Source: Deltaproteobacteria bacterium (GTDB lineage: Bacteria; Myxococcota; B64-G9). Taken from it: a stretch of 64,000 nucleotides of DNA. Where the stretch lies: the NCBI GenBank assembly GCA_019314375.1, contig JAFCZJ010000043.1, positions 1 through 64,000 on the forward strand, read 5' to 3'. The notes beneath the pieces were generated by a model. It saw only the letters and a program-made list of their open reading frames with translations, was not told the origin of the DNA and made no database searches. The position numbers and the translations under genes were made by a program. Shown in pieces: positions 6,360 to 14,811 of the stretch. The first letter of the stretch is position 1; each line of letters begins with the position of its first letter.

Positions 6360-8657
6360 TCAACCTTTCTGACCCCTCGTTGAAATCTGAGCCGCGGCGA
6401 TGGCCGCCTGCCCCAAGCACAAGCCCCCATCGTTGGCGGGCACCGCGCGTTGTCGATAAACCACAAAACCTTCCGATTGCAAAGCCTCGGCCAATTGCGC
6501 GTCCAACAGCCGGTTCATGAAACAACCTCCGGAAAACACCACTTGCGCAGGCCCACCTTCTTGCCGAAAAACACAACAGGCCTCTACAAAGCCTTGCACA
6601 ACCGACCGGTGGAAGCCAGCGGCCAAAGGGCCAATCGCAACGCCGGCCTGCTTTTTTTCCAGCAGGGCCTCCAGCAAAGCGTGCGGAGAAAGTTGCCACA
6701 AGTCGGCATGGCGATCCAATGTCAAACTCGGCAAATCCGCCGCGTTCTGACCGGTGGCTGCCGCCTCCAACTCCACCGCCGCCTGCCCATCATAGAGAAC
6801 CTGGGTGCAGATGGAAAGCTGGGCGGAAACCGCGTCGAACAAGCGACCGAGGCTTGAGGTCCATGGTGCGTTCACGCCATGCAGGCAAGCCTGGGCCACG
6901 GCTCGCACCTTCTTGGGGTCCAGTTCACCCAGGCTCGAAAGCCTCTGTAAGGCTGCTTCTTCGTCCAGTTCGGAAAGCCACACGCCCAGCAAACTACGCC
7001 AGGGCTGACGCACGGCCGCATCTCCCCCGGGCAATCGAAAAGGCTGCAATCGAGCCACTCGCCTGAATGCCTGGGCCGAACCACAGAGAATCTCACCACC
7101 CCAAATGCTGCCGTCGGAACCAAAGCCGGTGCCGTCCAGGCACAAACCGATGGCATCCCCCTCCAAACCGTTCTCCACCATGGCGCTGACCATGTGGGCA
7201 TGGTGATGCTGTATGCGAATGGGCTGAAGGCCCTTCAAGGATTCAGCGAAGCGTGTGGCCATGTAGTCCGGATGGAGATCGCAAGCAACCGCCCGAATCT
7301 CCACCCCCAGAAGCTTTCGCATGTGCTCTAAGCAACGCTCAAAATGCTCGAAGGTCTCCAGGTTCTCCAGATCGCCCACATGCTGGCTCAAGAAAGCCTG
7401 ACCATCCCGGGTCAAACAAAACGTATTTTTCATCTCCGCGCCCACGGCCAAAATTCCGTCGGGCGCGCCGGGCAAAGACAAAGGATCAGGTGCCCAGCCC
7501 CTGGAACGCCGCACAAATGCCGGCGCCCCACCCGGGTCGACAAAGGCCACCGAATCATCACAGGACATAAGAATGTCTCGATCGTGCAACAAAAAAGCAT
7601 CGGCAAGGCCGGCCAAGCGCTTCAAGGCCTCGTCGTTGTCCTTGGCGATGGGCTCTTCCGCCAGATTGCCCGAGGTCATCACCAGGGCTCGAAAACCCTC
7701 TATGAGGGATAAATGAATGGGCGTGTAAGGCAGTATGACGCCGACCCGGGGATTGCCCGGCGCCAAGGCCTCGGCCAGCTCGAAAGGCTGTCGTTTGTCC
7801 ACGAGCACGATGGGTCGACGAACGGATTCGAGAAGATCCCACTCGGCATTCGAGATTCGGGCGAAATGCGCCAGGCCGTCCCGATCCGCGGTCATCACCG
7901 CGAAAGGCTTCGGCCCCCGGCGTTTGCGTTGCCGCAGGAGCAGCACCGCGTCTTCATTTTCGGCATTCACCGCCAGGTGAAAGCCCCCCAGCCCACGCAA
8001 CGCCAAGACTTTTCCCTGGCGCAACAAATCGCGGGCCTGCTCAATGGGCTCGCCATCGATGGGCTCCCCTTCGGCATCCACCAGCCAAAGTTTGGGCCCG
8101 CAGTCTGGACAAGCGTTGGGCTGGGCGTGGTAGCGCCGGTCGGTCGGGTCCTCGTACTCGCTTTGGCATCGCGAGCACATGGGAAAAACCTTCATGGAGG
8201 TTTGGGGGCGATCGTAAGGCACGGACTCGATGATGGTATAACGCGGCCCGCAAAGCGTGCAGTTGATGAAGGGATAGTGATACCGCCGGTCCTTTGGATT
8301 CGCGAATTCCTCAAGGCAATCCGAACAAGTGGCCACGTCAAAGGGAATAAGCGCCCGGGAGGAGCCCCCGGACTCGGAGGGCAGAATCACAAAATCCCGC
8401 AAGCCCTGTACCTTGGCCTCTTCGACCTCAAGTGCCGTAATCAGGGCCAAGCTGGGCATGGCCCCTTCGAAATCATCTTGGAATTTCCGCAAGGTCTCGG
8501 GCGGACCTTCCAACTCGATGATCACGCCCTTGGAGGTGTTGCAGACCGTGCCGGCCAAATCCATCTCGTGGGCCAGGCGATAAACCGTCGGGCGAAAACC
8601 CACGCCCTGTACGCGACCCAAGACCGTCAGGCGAATGGCCTGGGTTGCCACGTTCAT
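6360..8657 (-). CDS. hypF: Carbamoyltransferase HypF
   Basis: A 765-residue HypF, normal full length. Domains in order: acylphosphatase (about 5-95, VLGRVQGVGFRP), two zinc-finger-like units (CSDC...CTLC and CSRC...CPDC), YrdC-like carbamoyl-AMP-forming domain (about 190-380), and the Kae1-like transferase domain with the HHHAH metal motif. It converts carbamoyl phosphate and ATP to carbamoyl adenylate and loads the HypE C-terminal Cys. The ATG at 8657 overlaps the hypB stop. All four modules look intact. Confidence 0.97.
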   Translation of the reverse strand: MNVATQAIRLTVLGRVQGVGFRPTVYRLAHEMDLAGTVCNTSKGVIIELEGPPETLRKFQDDFEGAMPSLALITALEVEEAKVQGLRDFVILPSESGGSSRALIPFDVATCSDCLEEFANPKDRRYHYPFINCTLCGPRYTIIESVPYDRPQTSMKVFPMCSRCQSEYEDPTDRRYHAQPNACPDCGPKLWLVDAEGEPIDGEPIEQARDLLRQGKVLALRGLGGFHLAVNAENEDAVLLLRQRKRRGPKPFAVMTADRDGLAHFARISNAEWDLLESVRRPIVLVDKRQPFELAEALAPGNPRVGVILPYTPIHLSLIEGFRALVMTSGNLAEEPIAKDNDEALKRLAGLADAFLLHDRDILMSCDDSVAFVDPGGAPAFVRRSRGWAPDPLSLPGAPDGILAVGAEMKNTFCLTRDGQAFLSQHVGDLENLETFEHFERCLEHMRKLLGVEIRAVACDLHPDYMATRFAESLKGLQPIRIQHHHAHMVSAMVENGLEGDAIGLCLDGTGFGSDGSIWGGEILCGSAQAFRRVARLQPFRLPGGDAAVRQPWRSLLGVWLSELDEEAALQRLSSLGELDPKKVRAVAQACLHGVNAPWTSSLGRLFDAVSAQLSICTQVLYDGQAAVELEAAATGQNAADLPSLTLDRHADLWQLSPHALLEALLEKKQAGVAIGPLAAGFHRSVVQGFVEACCVFRQEGGPAQVVFSGGCFMNRLLDAQLAEALQSEGFVVYRQRAVPANDGGLCLGQAAIAAAQISTRGQKG

Positions 8658-9319
8658 CAACCCGCCTTCTTGGCAGCCACTTTTTCCTTCAGCCAGCCAT
8701 AGAAGGCATCCAGGCCATCACCGTTGCGACAAGAGACATCGAAGATGGTCAGGCCCGGATGCACGTCCCGGGCGTTTTTGTGGATGGTCTCTAACTCTGA
8801 ATCCAGATAGGGCAAGAGATCGATCTTGTTGACCACCATCAGATTCGACTCCTGGAACATGAGCGGGTATTTTTTCGGCTTGTCGTCGCCTTCCGTCACC
8901 GAGAAAAGAACCATCTTCTCGTCTTCGCCCACATCGAACTCGGCGGGACAAACCAGGTTGCCCACGTTCTCCACCACCAGCAGGTCCAGGACACTCATGT
9001 CCATCAGATCCAGCACCGGGGCTATCATGTTGCCATCGATGTGGCAGGCACCGTGGGTGTTGATCTGGTGGGTAAAAGTCGCGCCGGCCGCCTCGATGCG
9101 ATCGGCGTCCAGGCTGGTTTGGATATCGCCCTCAATGACGCCGATGGACAGTTCGCCTTTCAAATCCGCGATGGTTTTTTCCAGCAAGGCGGTCTTGCCG
9201 GCACCCGGCGAACTCATCAGGTTCACCACAAAGAGCTTGGCCTCATCAAAGCGAGCCTTGTTGACCGACGACACCCGCCGATTGGCATCCAGAATATCCT
9301 TGACCACGGTCACTTTCAT
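8657..9319 (-). CDS. hypB: Hydrogenase nickel incorporation GTPase HypB
   Basis: A 220-residue SIMIBI GTPase: Walker A SPGAGKTALL, 'VVENVGNLVCP' and NKIDLLPYL. The G-domain metal site Cys-His (GACHIDGN) is kept. The N-terminal CxxCGC high-affinity nickel motif of E. coli HypB and the His-rich nickel store of other bacteria are both absent. The start at 9319 (MKVTVV) overlaps the hypA stop; an upstream in-frame extension lies inside hypA. It works with HypA to insert nickel into hydrogenase. Confidence 0.96.
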   Translation of the reverse strand: MKVTVVKDILDANRRVSSVNKARFDEAKLFVVNLMSSPGAGKTALLEKTIADLKGELSIGVIEGDIQTSLDADRIEAAGATFTHQINTHGACHIDGNMIAPVLDLMDMSVLDLLVVENVGNLVCPAEFDVGEDEKMVLFSVTEGDDKPKKYPLMFQESNLMVVNKIDLLPYLDSELETIHKNARDVHPGLTIFDVSCRNGDGLDAFYGWLKEKVAAKKAG

Positions 9320-9675
9320 TCTTCGTCTTCCTCTCCGTCTCCCTCGAGCTCCATCAAGTCCATTTCCTTGCCCGAGATAATCTCCGTCAAAGGCGCGCCA
9401 CAAGTAGGACAATAGAACACATAATCCTCAATCGCCACTTCGCGATCACAAGGCCCACAACGAGCGATGAGCGGTATGATTTCCATATCAAGCTCGGCAC
9501 CGGCGGCGATGGTCTCCTGACTCATCACATCAAAAGCCGCCTTAAGCAACTCAGGCACCACCATGCGAAACATCCCAATACGCAACTTCATCCGCCGAAT
9601 GCGCACCATGCCCGCTTCTCTGGCATGGTCTTCCGCAACACGCAAAAGCTCATCTACAATAGAAGCCTCATGCAT
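9316..9675 (-). CDS. hypA: Hydrogenase nickel chaperone HypA
   Basis: A 119-residue HypA. The N-terminal MHE carries the nickel-binding His2, and the zinc site is CGPC...CPTC. The C-terminal tail is acidic (EGDGEEDEE). It is the first gene of the run hypA-hypB-hypF-hypC-hypD, which is joined by overlaps or very small gaps. The upstream region (9676-9742) abuts the direct repeat that borders the ATPase remnant, so the native hyp promoter may have been altered. Confidence 0.95.
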   Translation of the reverse strand: MHEASIVDELLRVAEDHAREAGMVRIRRMKLRIGMFRMVVPELLKAAFDVMSQETIAAGAELDMEIIPLIARCGPCDREVAIEDYVFYCPTCGAPLTEIISGKEMDLMELEGDGEEDEE

Positions 9676-9726
9676 AAAAACTCCAAATTCCCACCCGACC
9701 CGGCCGATAATTTACGGAGGGCCCCA

Positions 9727-9742
9727 GGCGAAGTAAAGAGTT
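9727..9742. repeat. 16-bp direct repeat, left copy
   Basis: GGCGAAGTAAAGAGTT occurs here and again at 11156-11171. The two copies bracket the ATPase remnant and have the same orientation. A 16-base exact match at this distance is very unlikely by chance. Confidence 0.7.
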
Positions 9743-9760
9743 TTCCATTTCAAATCGGCT

Positions 9761-9793
9761 GAATCCTGGGTGCCAGGTGAATAGTTGGGGGCC
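9761..9793 (+). repeat. Dispersed hairpin repeat, copy A
   Basis: Contains GGGTGCCAGGTGAATAGTTG and a following GGGGCC, a variant of the repeat core seen at 39441, 41580 and 43312. GCCA and TGGC-like arms can pair around a 10-base loop. It sits just outside the ATPase remnant, in the same orientation as the other copies. Confidence 0.65.
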
Positions 9794-9867
9794 AAATAGA
9801 AGATCCCCGGTGCGGTAATAGGGCTGTATAATAGAAAGATTGGCGGTAAATAACAATTGTAAAATAG

Positions 9868-10500
9868 AATCTGCTTATTCGTGGTGCACGCCAGGTTGGT
9901 AAAACATGGTTGGTTAAAAATGTACTGGCACGAGAGTTTGAACAAACGCTTACCATTGACCTGGAAGCACGAAGAGATTTGCACACTCATTTTGACCGAA
10001 ATCTTGAGCCACAGTCCATACTGAAAGGGCTGGAGTTTGCCGTAGGCCGAATCATACCAGGCAAAACGCTTCTGTTCATCGATGAAATACAGGCCTGCCC
10101 AAGGGCCATTATGGCCCTGCGCTACTTTTATGAGATGATGCCCTCCCTTCACGTTGTCGCGGCTGGTTCATTGCTGGAATTTGCATTTGGCGACATATCC
10201 ATACCCGTGGGTCGGATTCAATACTTGAACCTCTACCCCATGACTTTCTACGAATATTTATTGGCAACGGACAAGCAAGCGATGGCCCAGCAGGTTCTCT
10301 CGTATCAAGACGACTTAGAGAACAGCCTGCAACAGGCGATTCTCGAAGAGCTAAAAACCTACTTCTTTGTCGGCGGAATGCCTGAAGCTGTGCGGACATA
10401 CAGAGACACGGGTTCATTGCTGGAAACCTTTTCCGTACAATCAGATATAATCGATTCCTACCGGGACGTTTTTCAAAATATACGCCACGAGTGGATGTGA
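9868..10500 (+). pseudogene. AAA_14/DUF4143 ATPase remnant, N-terminal part
   Basis: The reading frame opens after a TAG at 9865 and at once reads NLLIRGARQVGKTWLVK, the Walker A region of AAA_14/DUF4143 ATPases; the usual 30 or so preceding residues and a start codon are missing. Further family features follow: LLFIDEIQACPRAIMALRYFYE (Walker B region), 'VVAAGSLLEFAF', 'YPMTFYEYL' and 'FFVGGMPEAV'. The frame ends at 10500 because an A-run (10475-10478) is one base short; with one more A the sequence would continue 'FQKYTPRVDV' into the next segment. So it is truncated at the 5' end and frameshifted. Confidence 0.8.
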
Positions 10501-11165
10501 CGTGTCTTGATGCGGTATTTCTCAATGTTTCCAAGTCAACCGGTGAGCAGCTGAAATATACACGACTCAGCAGAGGGCATTCGTATCAAACAAACCACAA
10601 GGCATTTGACCTGCTTGTAAAAGCCCGACTCCTTCACAAAATCCCTTCGTGTGACCCCTCTGGATTGCCTTTGGGCGCCAGCGCGAACAGCAAGAAATTC
10701 AAGGCGTGTATGTTGGATATCGGTTTGCTGCAACGCCTTTGTCAGGTTCCTGTGGATATTGAAATCGCCAACGAAAATCTTCTGTCTATCTACCGAGGAA
10801 AACTGGCCGAGCAATTTGTTGCGCAGGAATTGATCGCCTGGCACAGTTCTGATTTGTACTATTGGGCAAGAGACGCAAAAAGCAGCAATGCTGAAGTCGA
10901 CTACCTAAGTGTACAAAAGGGAAGAATCTACCCTGTTGAGGTAAAGGCAGGCCCTGCGGGCAAACTACGAAGCCTTCACTTAATGCTACAACATTATCCC
11001 AATTGCCCCGGCGGTTTGGTTCTTTACAGTGGCCCACACAAAAAACTACCTGAGCAAAAACTTACTTTCATGCCCTTGTATGCCACATCGGCAATTGGTG
11101 ACAAACATCAGTTTCGAATCACCCAGGGCGGCTCAGCCGCAAGCAAAAAGAGGCGGGCGAAGTAA
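10491..11165 (+). pseudogene. AAA_14/DUF4143 ATPase remnant, C-terminal part
   Basis: Continuation in the next frame: 'FDLLVKARLLHKI...LPLGASANSKKFKACMLDIGLL', 'YRGKLAEQFVAQELIA', 'LYYWARDAKSSNAEVDYL', 'IYPVEVKAG'. These are the DUF4143 hallmarks, including the nuclease-like E-V-D...E-V-K pattern. The last residues run into the right-hand 16-bp repeat. Proteins of this family are common accessory genes with poorly known function. Read with the upstream segment, one gene has been broken by a single-base A-run difference. Confidence 0.8.
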
Positions 11166-11171
11166 AGAGTT
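11156..11171. repeat. 16-bp direct repeat, right copy
   Basis: Second exact copy of GGCGAAGTAAAGAGTT, overlapping the stop of the ATPase remnant and ending 26 bases before the proposed start of the next gene. See the left copy at 9727. Confidence 0.7.
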
Positions 11172-11196
11172 CTCACGTATCCTCATTCGTGGCAAG

Positions 11197-14100
11197 GTGG
11201 ATCGCCTCCTCCACACCATGTTCTGCATCACGTTGATGGCCTGCTGCCTTTTGACCAGCGCTTCGGCGGATGCCAAAAAAAACTTGGATATCAACACCCT
11301 GGATGCCAGCTTGGCGCGCCTTGCTGCCTTGGGGAGCAGTCGGCGAGCCGCGATTGAGCTTTGGGCTCAACGAGGCCAACTTGAGCGTTGCGACCAGGCC
11401 GATCTGGACAAATTGGTACGGGCATGGACCCGCCTGGCCGATGAGACCAAGGCACCCGTCGAACTGCGCCGACTGGCTCTTCAGAACCTGCAAAAAGAGG
11501 CGCTGCAAAGAGCCGACTTGGCGCGGGCAGAGGCCCTGGCCAAGCGTTTGGGCTGGATCAGGGATTGGTGGCTACTGGGGCCCCTGGACTTGCAAGCAAA
11601 GGGTCCGCTGGCCAAGCTTGCTCAGCTTGGTGGGCTGGACATCAAAGACTCATGGCCAGGCAAACTGCACCCGGTTTCCTGGCGCAAATTGAGAAGCCCC
11701 CGCGCCGACGGGCGCATGGACCTGCATGCGGTCTTGCAGCCGGACGAGGAAATTCAGGCCCTTGCCTTGCATCCATTTGAAACCAAGACCTCGGGTCGAT
11801 ATCAAATCTTCGTGGGTTGCGATGATGGCTGCTCCGTGTGGCTCGACGGTGAGCTTCTCATTGAAGAACCCGGCCCCCATGCGCTCAGACCCGACCAGAG
11901 AGCGGTGGAAGTCAGCCTGGACAAAGGCCCCCACCAGTTGCTGGTCCAACTTGAGCAACACGAAGGCTCCATGGGCTTCGTCCTCGGCATGACAGCCGTC
12001 GACAAGAAAAAAGCCACGAAAAACCTCGCGGGCCTTGGGCAGTGGTTTATGCGGCGAGCCGAAGCCGAGCCGGAAAACCCCGAAGCCCTGGCTGAGGCCG
12101 GACGGGCCATGGACTTCGCCGCAACGGAAGATCCCGCCAGCGGACGCATGGAAAAATGGATAAAGCAGGCCTTGGACTTGCTGCCCAAAAAACAACGCGC
12201 CAAGCAACTGCGTTACCGTCTCTGGCTTGCCAGAGCCACCGATGACGACGACTTGGCCCGACGACTTTTGACCGAAGCAATCACAATCGCCCCCAATTCG
12301 GCCGAGGCCATGATGCGCTTAGGCACATCCCAGCATATTCGCGGACTCACGCCCTTGGCCCTGGTCTGGCATGAACGGGCCATCAAGGCGGACCCCGAAC
12401 TGCTGACAGCACAGATCGAACGATGTGAAGTCCTCATGGCCTTGGGTCGTCAAGCCCTGGCCAAAAATTGCATCACGGCTTTGGTCAAAAAATACCCGCT
12501 TCGCCCCGACGTCTTGGCCTCGGCAGGTGCCTTGCTCCGCCAGGCCGGTCTGTGGTCCCAAGCCCGAAAACACTTTCAGGCCTTGACCAAGCTGAGGCCG
12601 GGCTCAAGTCTTGCAGTTCGAGCTCTCCTCGAACTGAGTTTACAAGCCGGCCTCTTGGAGCCTGCCCTGAAAGGATTTGCCAAACTTCGAGCGCTTGAGC
12701 CCTGGCGCATCGACCACCTGATGGAAGAGGCGGACTTGCTCCTGGCCAACGGCAGAGCGCAGCAGGCCCTCGGACTTTACGAACAGATTCTTGCCTTGTC
12801 TCCTGATGAGACCCGGGCCATGCAAGGACAAGGAGAGGTCTGGATGGCCCTGGCGCAGCCCAAACGAGCCATGGCCGCCTGGCGCGAGGCACTCAAGCTG
12901 ATGCCGCAAAACCGCTCCCTGGAGCGCAGGGTGCTGGCAGCGGAAAGCCGGTCTCATCGTTTTTTTGATTCGGAAGTGCAAGACGCCCAGCAATTGGCCA
13001 AAAACCTGGACCCGATCCCCGGAGCGGGATCAGAACGCCTGCTGGATTTACACGTGGTGCGCCTGCACCCCAACGGCATGACCTCCCGCTATCGGCAACA
13101 GATTATCCGTATCTTAGACCCCAGAGACGCCGACAAGCTCAAAACCCTGCGGGTGGAATATGCCCCGGGACGACAGGAAGTGCGCGTGCTCAGATCCAGG
13201 GTGCTGCATCCGGATGGAAGCAGTGACGCAAGCGTCGTGGTGCGCGACTTCAGCCTGAGCGAACCCTGGTACAACTTGTACTACGACGTGCATGCCCGGG
13301 AAATCACCTTCCCCTCCATCGGCCCCGGTGACGTAATCGAATTGGCCACCTTAGTCGACGACATCGGCAGCGATGCTCTTTTTCCCGGGTACTTCGGCGA
13401 TCTGATCGCTTTGCAGTTCAGCGAGCCGGCGCGCATGGTGCGCTATGTGTTGCTCGCGCCGGAGCGTTTCGCTCTTCATTTCAATCAAACAGACGGACTT
13501 GAGCACCGGATCGAACCGGGACCCCAGGCTGGACTCAAACGACACAGCTGGTGGGCGAGCGATATGCCCGGCGTCGAGCCCGAAATCTCCATGCCCGGCT
13601 ACACCGAAAGTCATCGGGTGCTTCACCTGTCAAGCGAGAACAACTGGGAGGCCCTGTCCCGCTGGTTCCACCGACAGATCCGCGACAGCCTCAAATCGGA
13701 CACAGGCATCCAAGAACTGGCCAAGAAGTTGACGCAGGGTCTCGACAAACCCAAAGATCGCATTCGAGCCATCTACCGATTCGTGGCCGACAGTACGCGT
13801 TACGTTGGACTGGAGTTCGGCATTCATTCCTTCGTGCCCTACGCCGCCCCCCAAGTGCTCAGGAGAAAATTCGGCGACTGCAAGGACAAGTCGGCGCTTT
13901 TGGTCGCCCTGTTCCGATCGGTGGGTATCCAGGCGGAACTGGCCCTTGTGCGAATGCAGCGATTGGGAGAGGTGGAGCCACAACCAGCCTCCCTGGCCGT
14001 ATTCAATCACGCCATCTGCTACCTGCCCGAGCACGATCTCTGGCTGGACGGCACCGCCACCTTACACAGCGTCAAGGATTTGCCGCCCCAGGATCAGGGC

Positions 14101-14811
14101 GTCCAGGCTTTGGTGATATCGGAAAAGGGAGCGCCCCTGAAACTGACGCCTGAGTCCAAGTCCGAACGCAACCACACGGCGCTCGAGTTCTACATCCACC
14201 CGGGCAAAGATGGCGCAGCCTCAATCGATAGTCGCATCGAACTCTCCGGTGCGCTGGCCCCCGAGGTGAGGATGCAATATTTGGGCGGCACCGCCCAGGC
14301 ACAACTTTTCGGTCAGACCATTCGGGAGATTTTCCCAGGAGCCTCCGTGCGCTCGGTCCAGGCGGACAACTTGCGGGACCCCTCCAAGCCGGTGATCATG
14401 CGTGCCCAGGTGGATGTGCCCAAACTGGGACAACGAGAAACGAACAGCGCGGCTTGGCCCTTGCTTGGCAAGGCCACCTCCTATCAACGCAACATGGCCT
14501 CCTTTGAAACCCGACGCCACGATCTGATCCTGGGTCCAGCCTGGTCCGTGCGCTGGCGAGTTCGCCACGACAGGCCCTCCGGCATGCAAGCAGGCCCCTT
14601 GCCTCAACCGGCCACCATCCAAACAGCCTTCGGCACAGCCAAGCTGGCGCTTCGCCAAGAAACCGGCACCCTGGTGGCCGAGGCCGAGCTGCGAATCACC
14701 GTCTCAAGGGTGTCGGCGACCGACTACCCGGCATTTCGAGATTTTCTGGGACAGGCCGACCGATTGTTCGGCCAGACCTTACACTTTGCGGGAGGCGCCC
14801 ATGCCCATTAA
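11197..14811 (+). CDS. TPR / DUF3857 / transglutaminase-like exported protein (catalytic triad intact)
   Basis: About 1204 residues. A hydrophobic N-terminus (MFCITLMACCLLTSASADA) suggests export. Then come a region with a beta-rich carbohydrate-module look ('YQIFVGCDDGCSVWLDGELLIEE'), a long TPR array (about 280-600), a DUF3857 domain (about 610-800) and a transglutaminase-like domain with Cys895 in GDCKDK, His938 in FNHAI and Asp951 in WLDGTA. Together these form a plausible cysteine-protease or transglutaminase triad. GTG 11197 gives the better signal peptide; ATG 11218 is the alternative. The next gene is a paralogue and overlaps by 11 bases, so the two form an operon. Substrate unknown. 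Confidence 0.85.
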   Translation: MDRLLHTMFCITLMACCLLTSASADAKKNLDINTLDASLARLAALGSSRRAAIELWAQRGQLERCDQADLDKLVRAWTRLADETKAPVELRRLALQNLQKEALQRADLARAEALAKRLGWIRDWWLLGPLDLQAKGPLAKLAQLGGLDIKDSWPGKLHPVSWRKLRSPRADGRMDLHAVLQPDEEIQALALHPFETKTSGRYQIFVGCDDGCSVWLDGELLIEEPGPHALRPDQRAVEVSLDKGPHQLLVQLEQHEGSMGFVLGMTAVDKKKATKNLAGLGQWFMRRAEAEPENPEALAEAGRAMDFAATEDPASGRMEKWIKQALDLLPKKQRAKQLRYRLWLARATDDDDLARRLLTEAITIAPNSAEAMMRLGTSQHIRGLTPLALVWHERAIKADPELLTAQIERCEVLMALGRQALAKNCITALVKKYPLRPDVLASAGALLRQAGLWSQARKHFQALTKLRPGSSLAVRALLELSLQAGLLEPALKGFAKLRALEPWRIDHLMEEADLLLANGRAQQALGLYEQILALSPDETRAMQGQGEVWMALAQPKRAMAAWREALKLMPQNRSLERRVLAAESRSHRFFDSEVQDAQQLAKNLDPIPGAGSERLLDLHVVRLHPNGMTSRYRQQIIRILDPRDADKLKTLRVEYAPGRQEVRVLRSRVLHPDGSSDASVVVRDFSLSEPWYNLYYDVHAREITFPSIGPGDVIELATLVDDIGSDALFPGYFGDLIALQFSEPARMVRYVLLAPERFALHFNQTDGLEHRIEPGPQAGLKRHSWWASDMPGVEPEISMPGYTESHRVLHLSSENNWEALSRWFHRQIRDSLKSDTGIQELAKKLTQGLDKPKDRIRAIYRFVADSTRYVGLEFGIHSFVPYAAPQVLRRKFGDCKDKSALLVALFRSVGIQAELALVRMQRLGEVEPQPASLAVFNHAICYLPEHDLWLDGTATLHSVKDLPPQDQGVQALVISEKGAPLKLTPESKSERNHTALEFYIHPGKDGAASIDSRIELSGALAPEVRMQYLGGTAQAQLFGQTIREIFPGASVRSVQADNLRDPSKPVIMRAQVDVPKLGQRETNSAAWPLLGKATSYQRNMASFETRRHDLILGPAWSVRWRVRHDRPSGMQAGPLPQPATIQTAFGTAKLALRQETGTLVAEAELRITVSRVSATDYPAFRDFLGQADRLFGQTLHFAGGAHAH

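Noticed and set aside
3225-9675. Hydrogenase structural genes near the hyp cluster
   Set aside because: No large or small subunit motifs are encoded anywhere in the window.
9727-11171. Insertion sequence or transposon
   Set aside because: Direct repeats are present but no transposase or terminal inverted repeats were found; the cargo is an AAA_14/DUF4143 ATPase.
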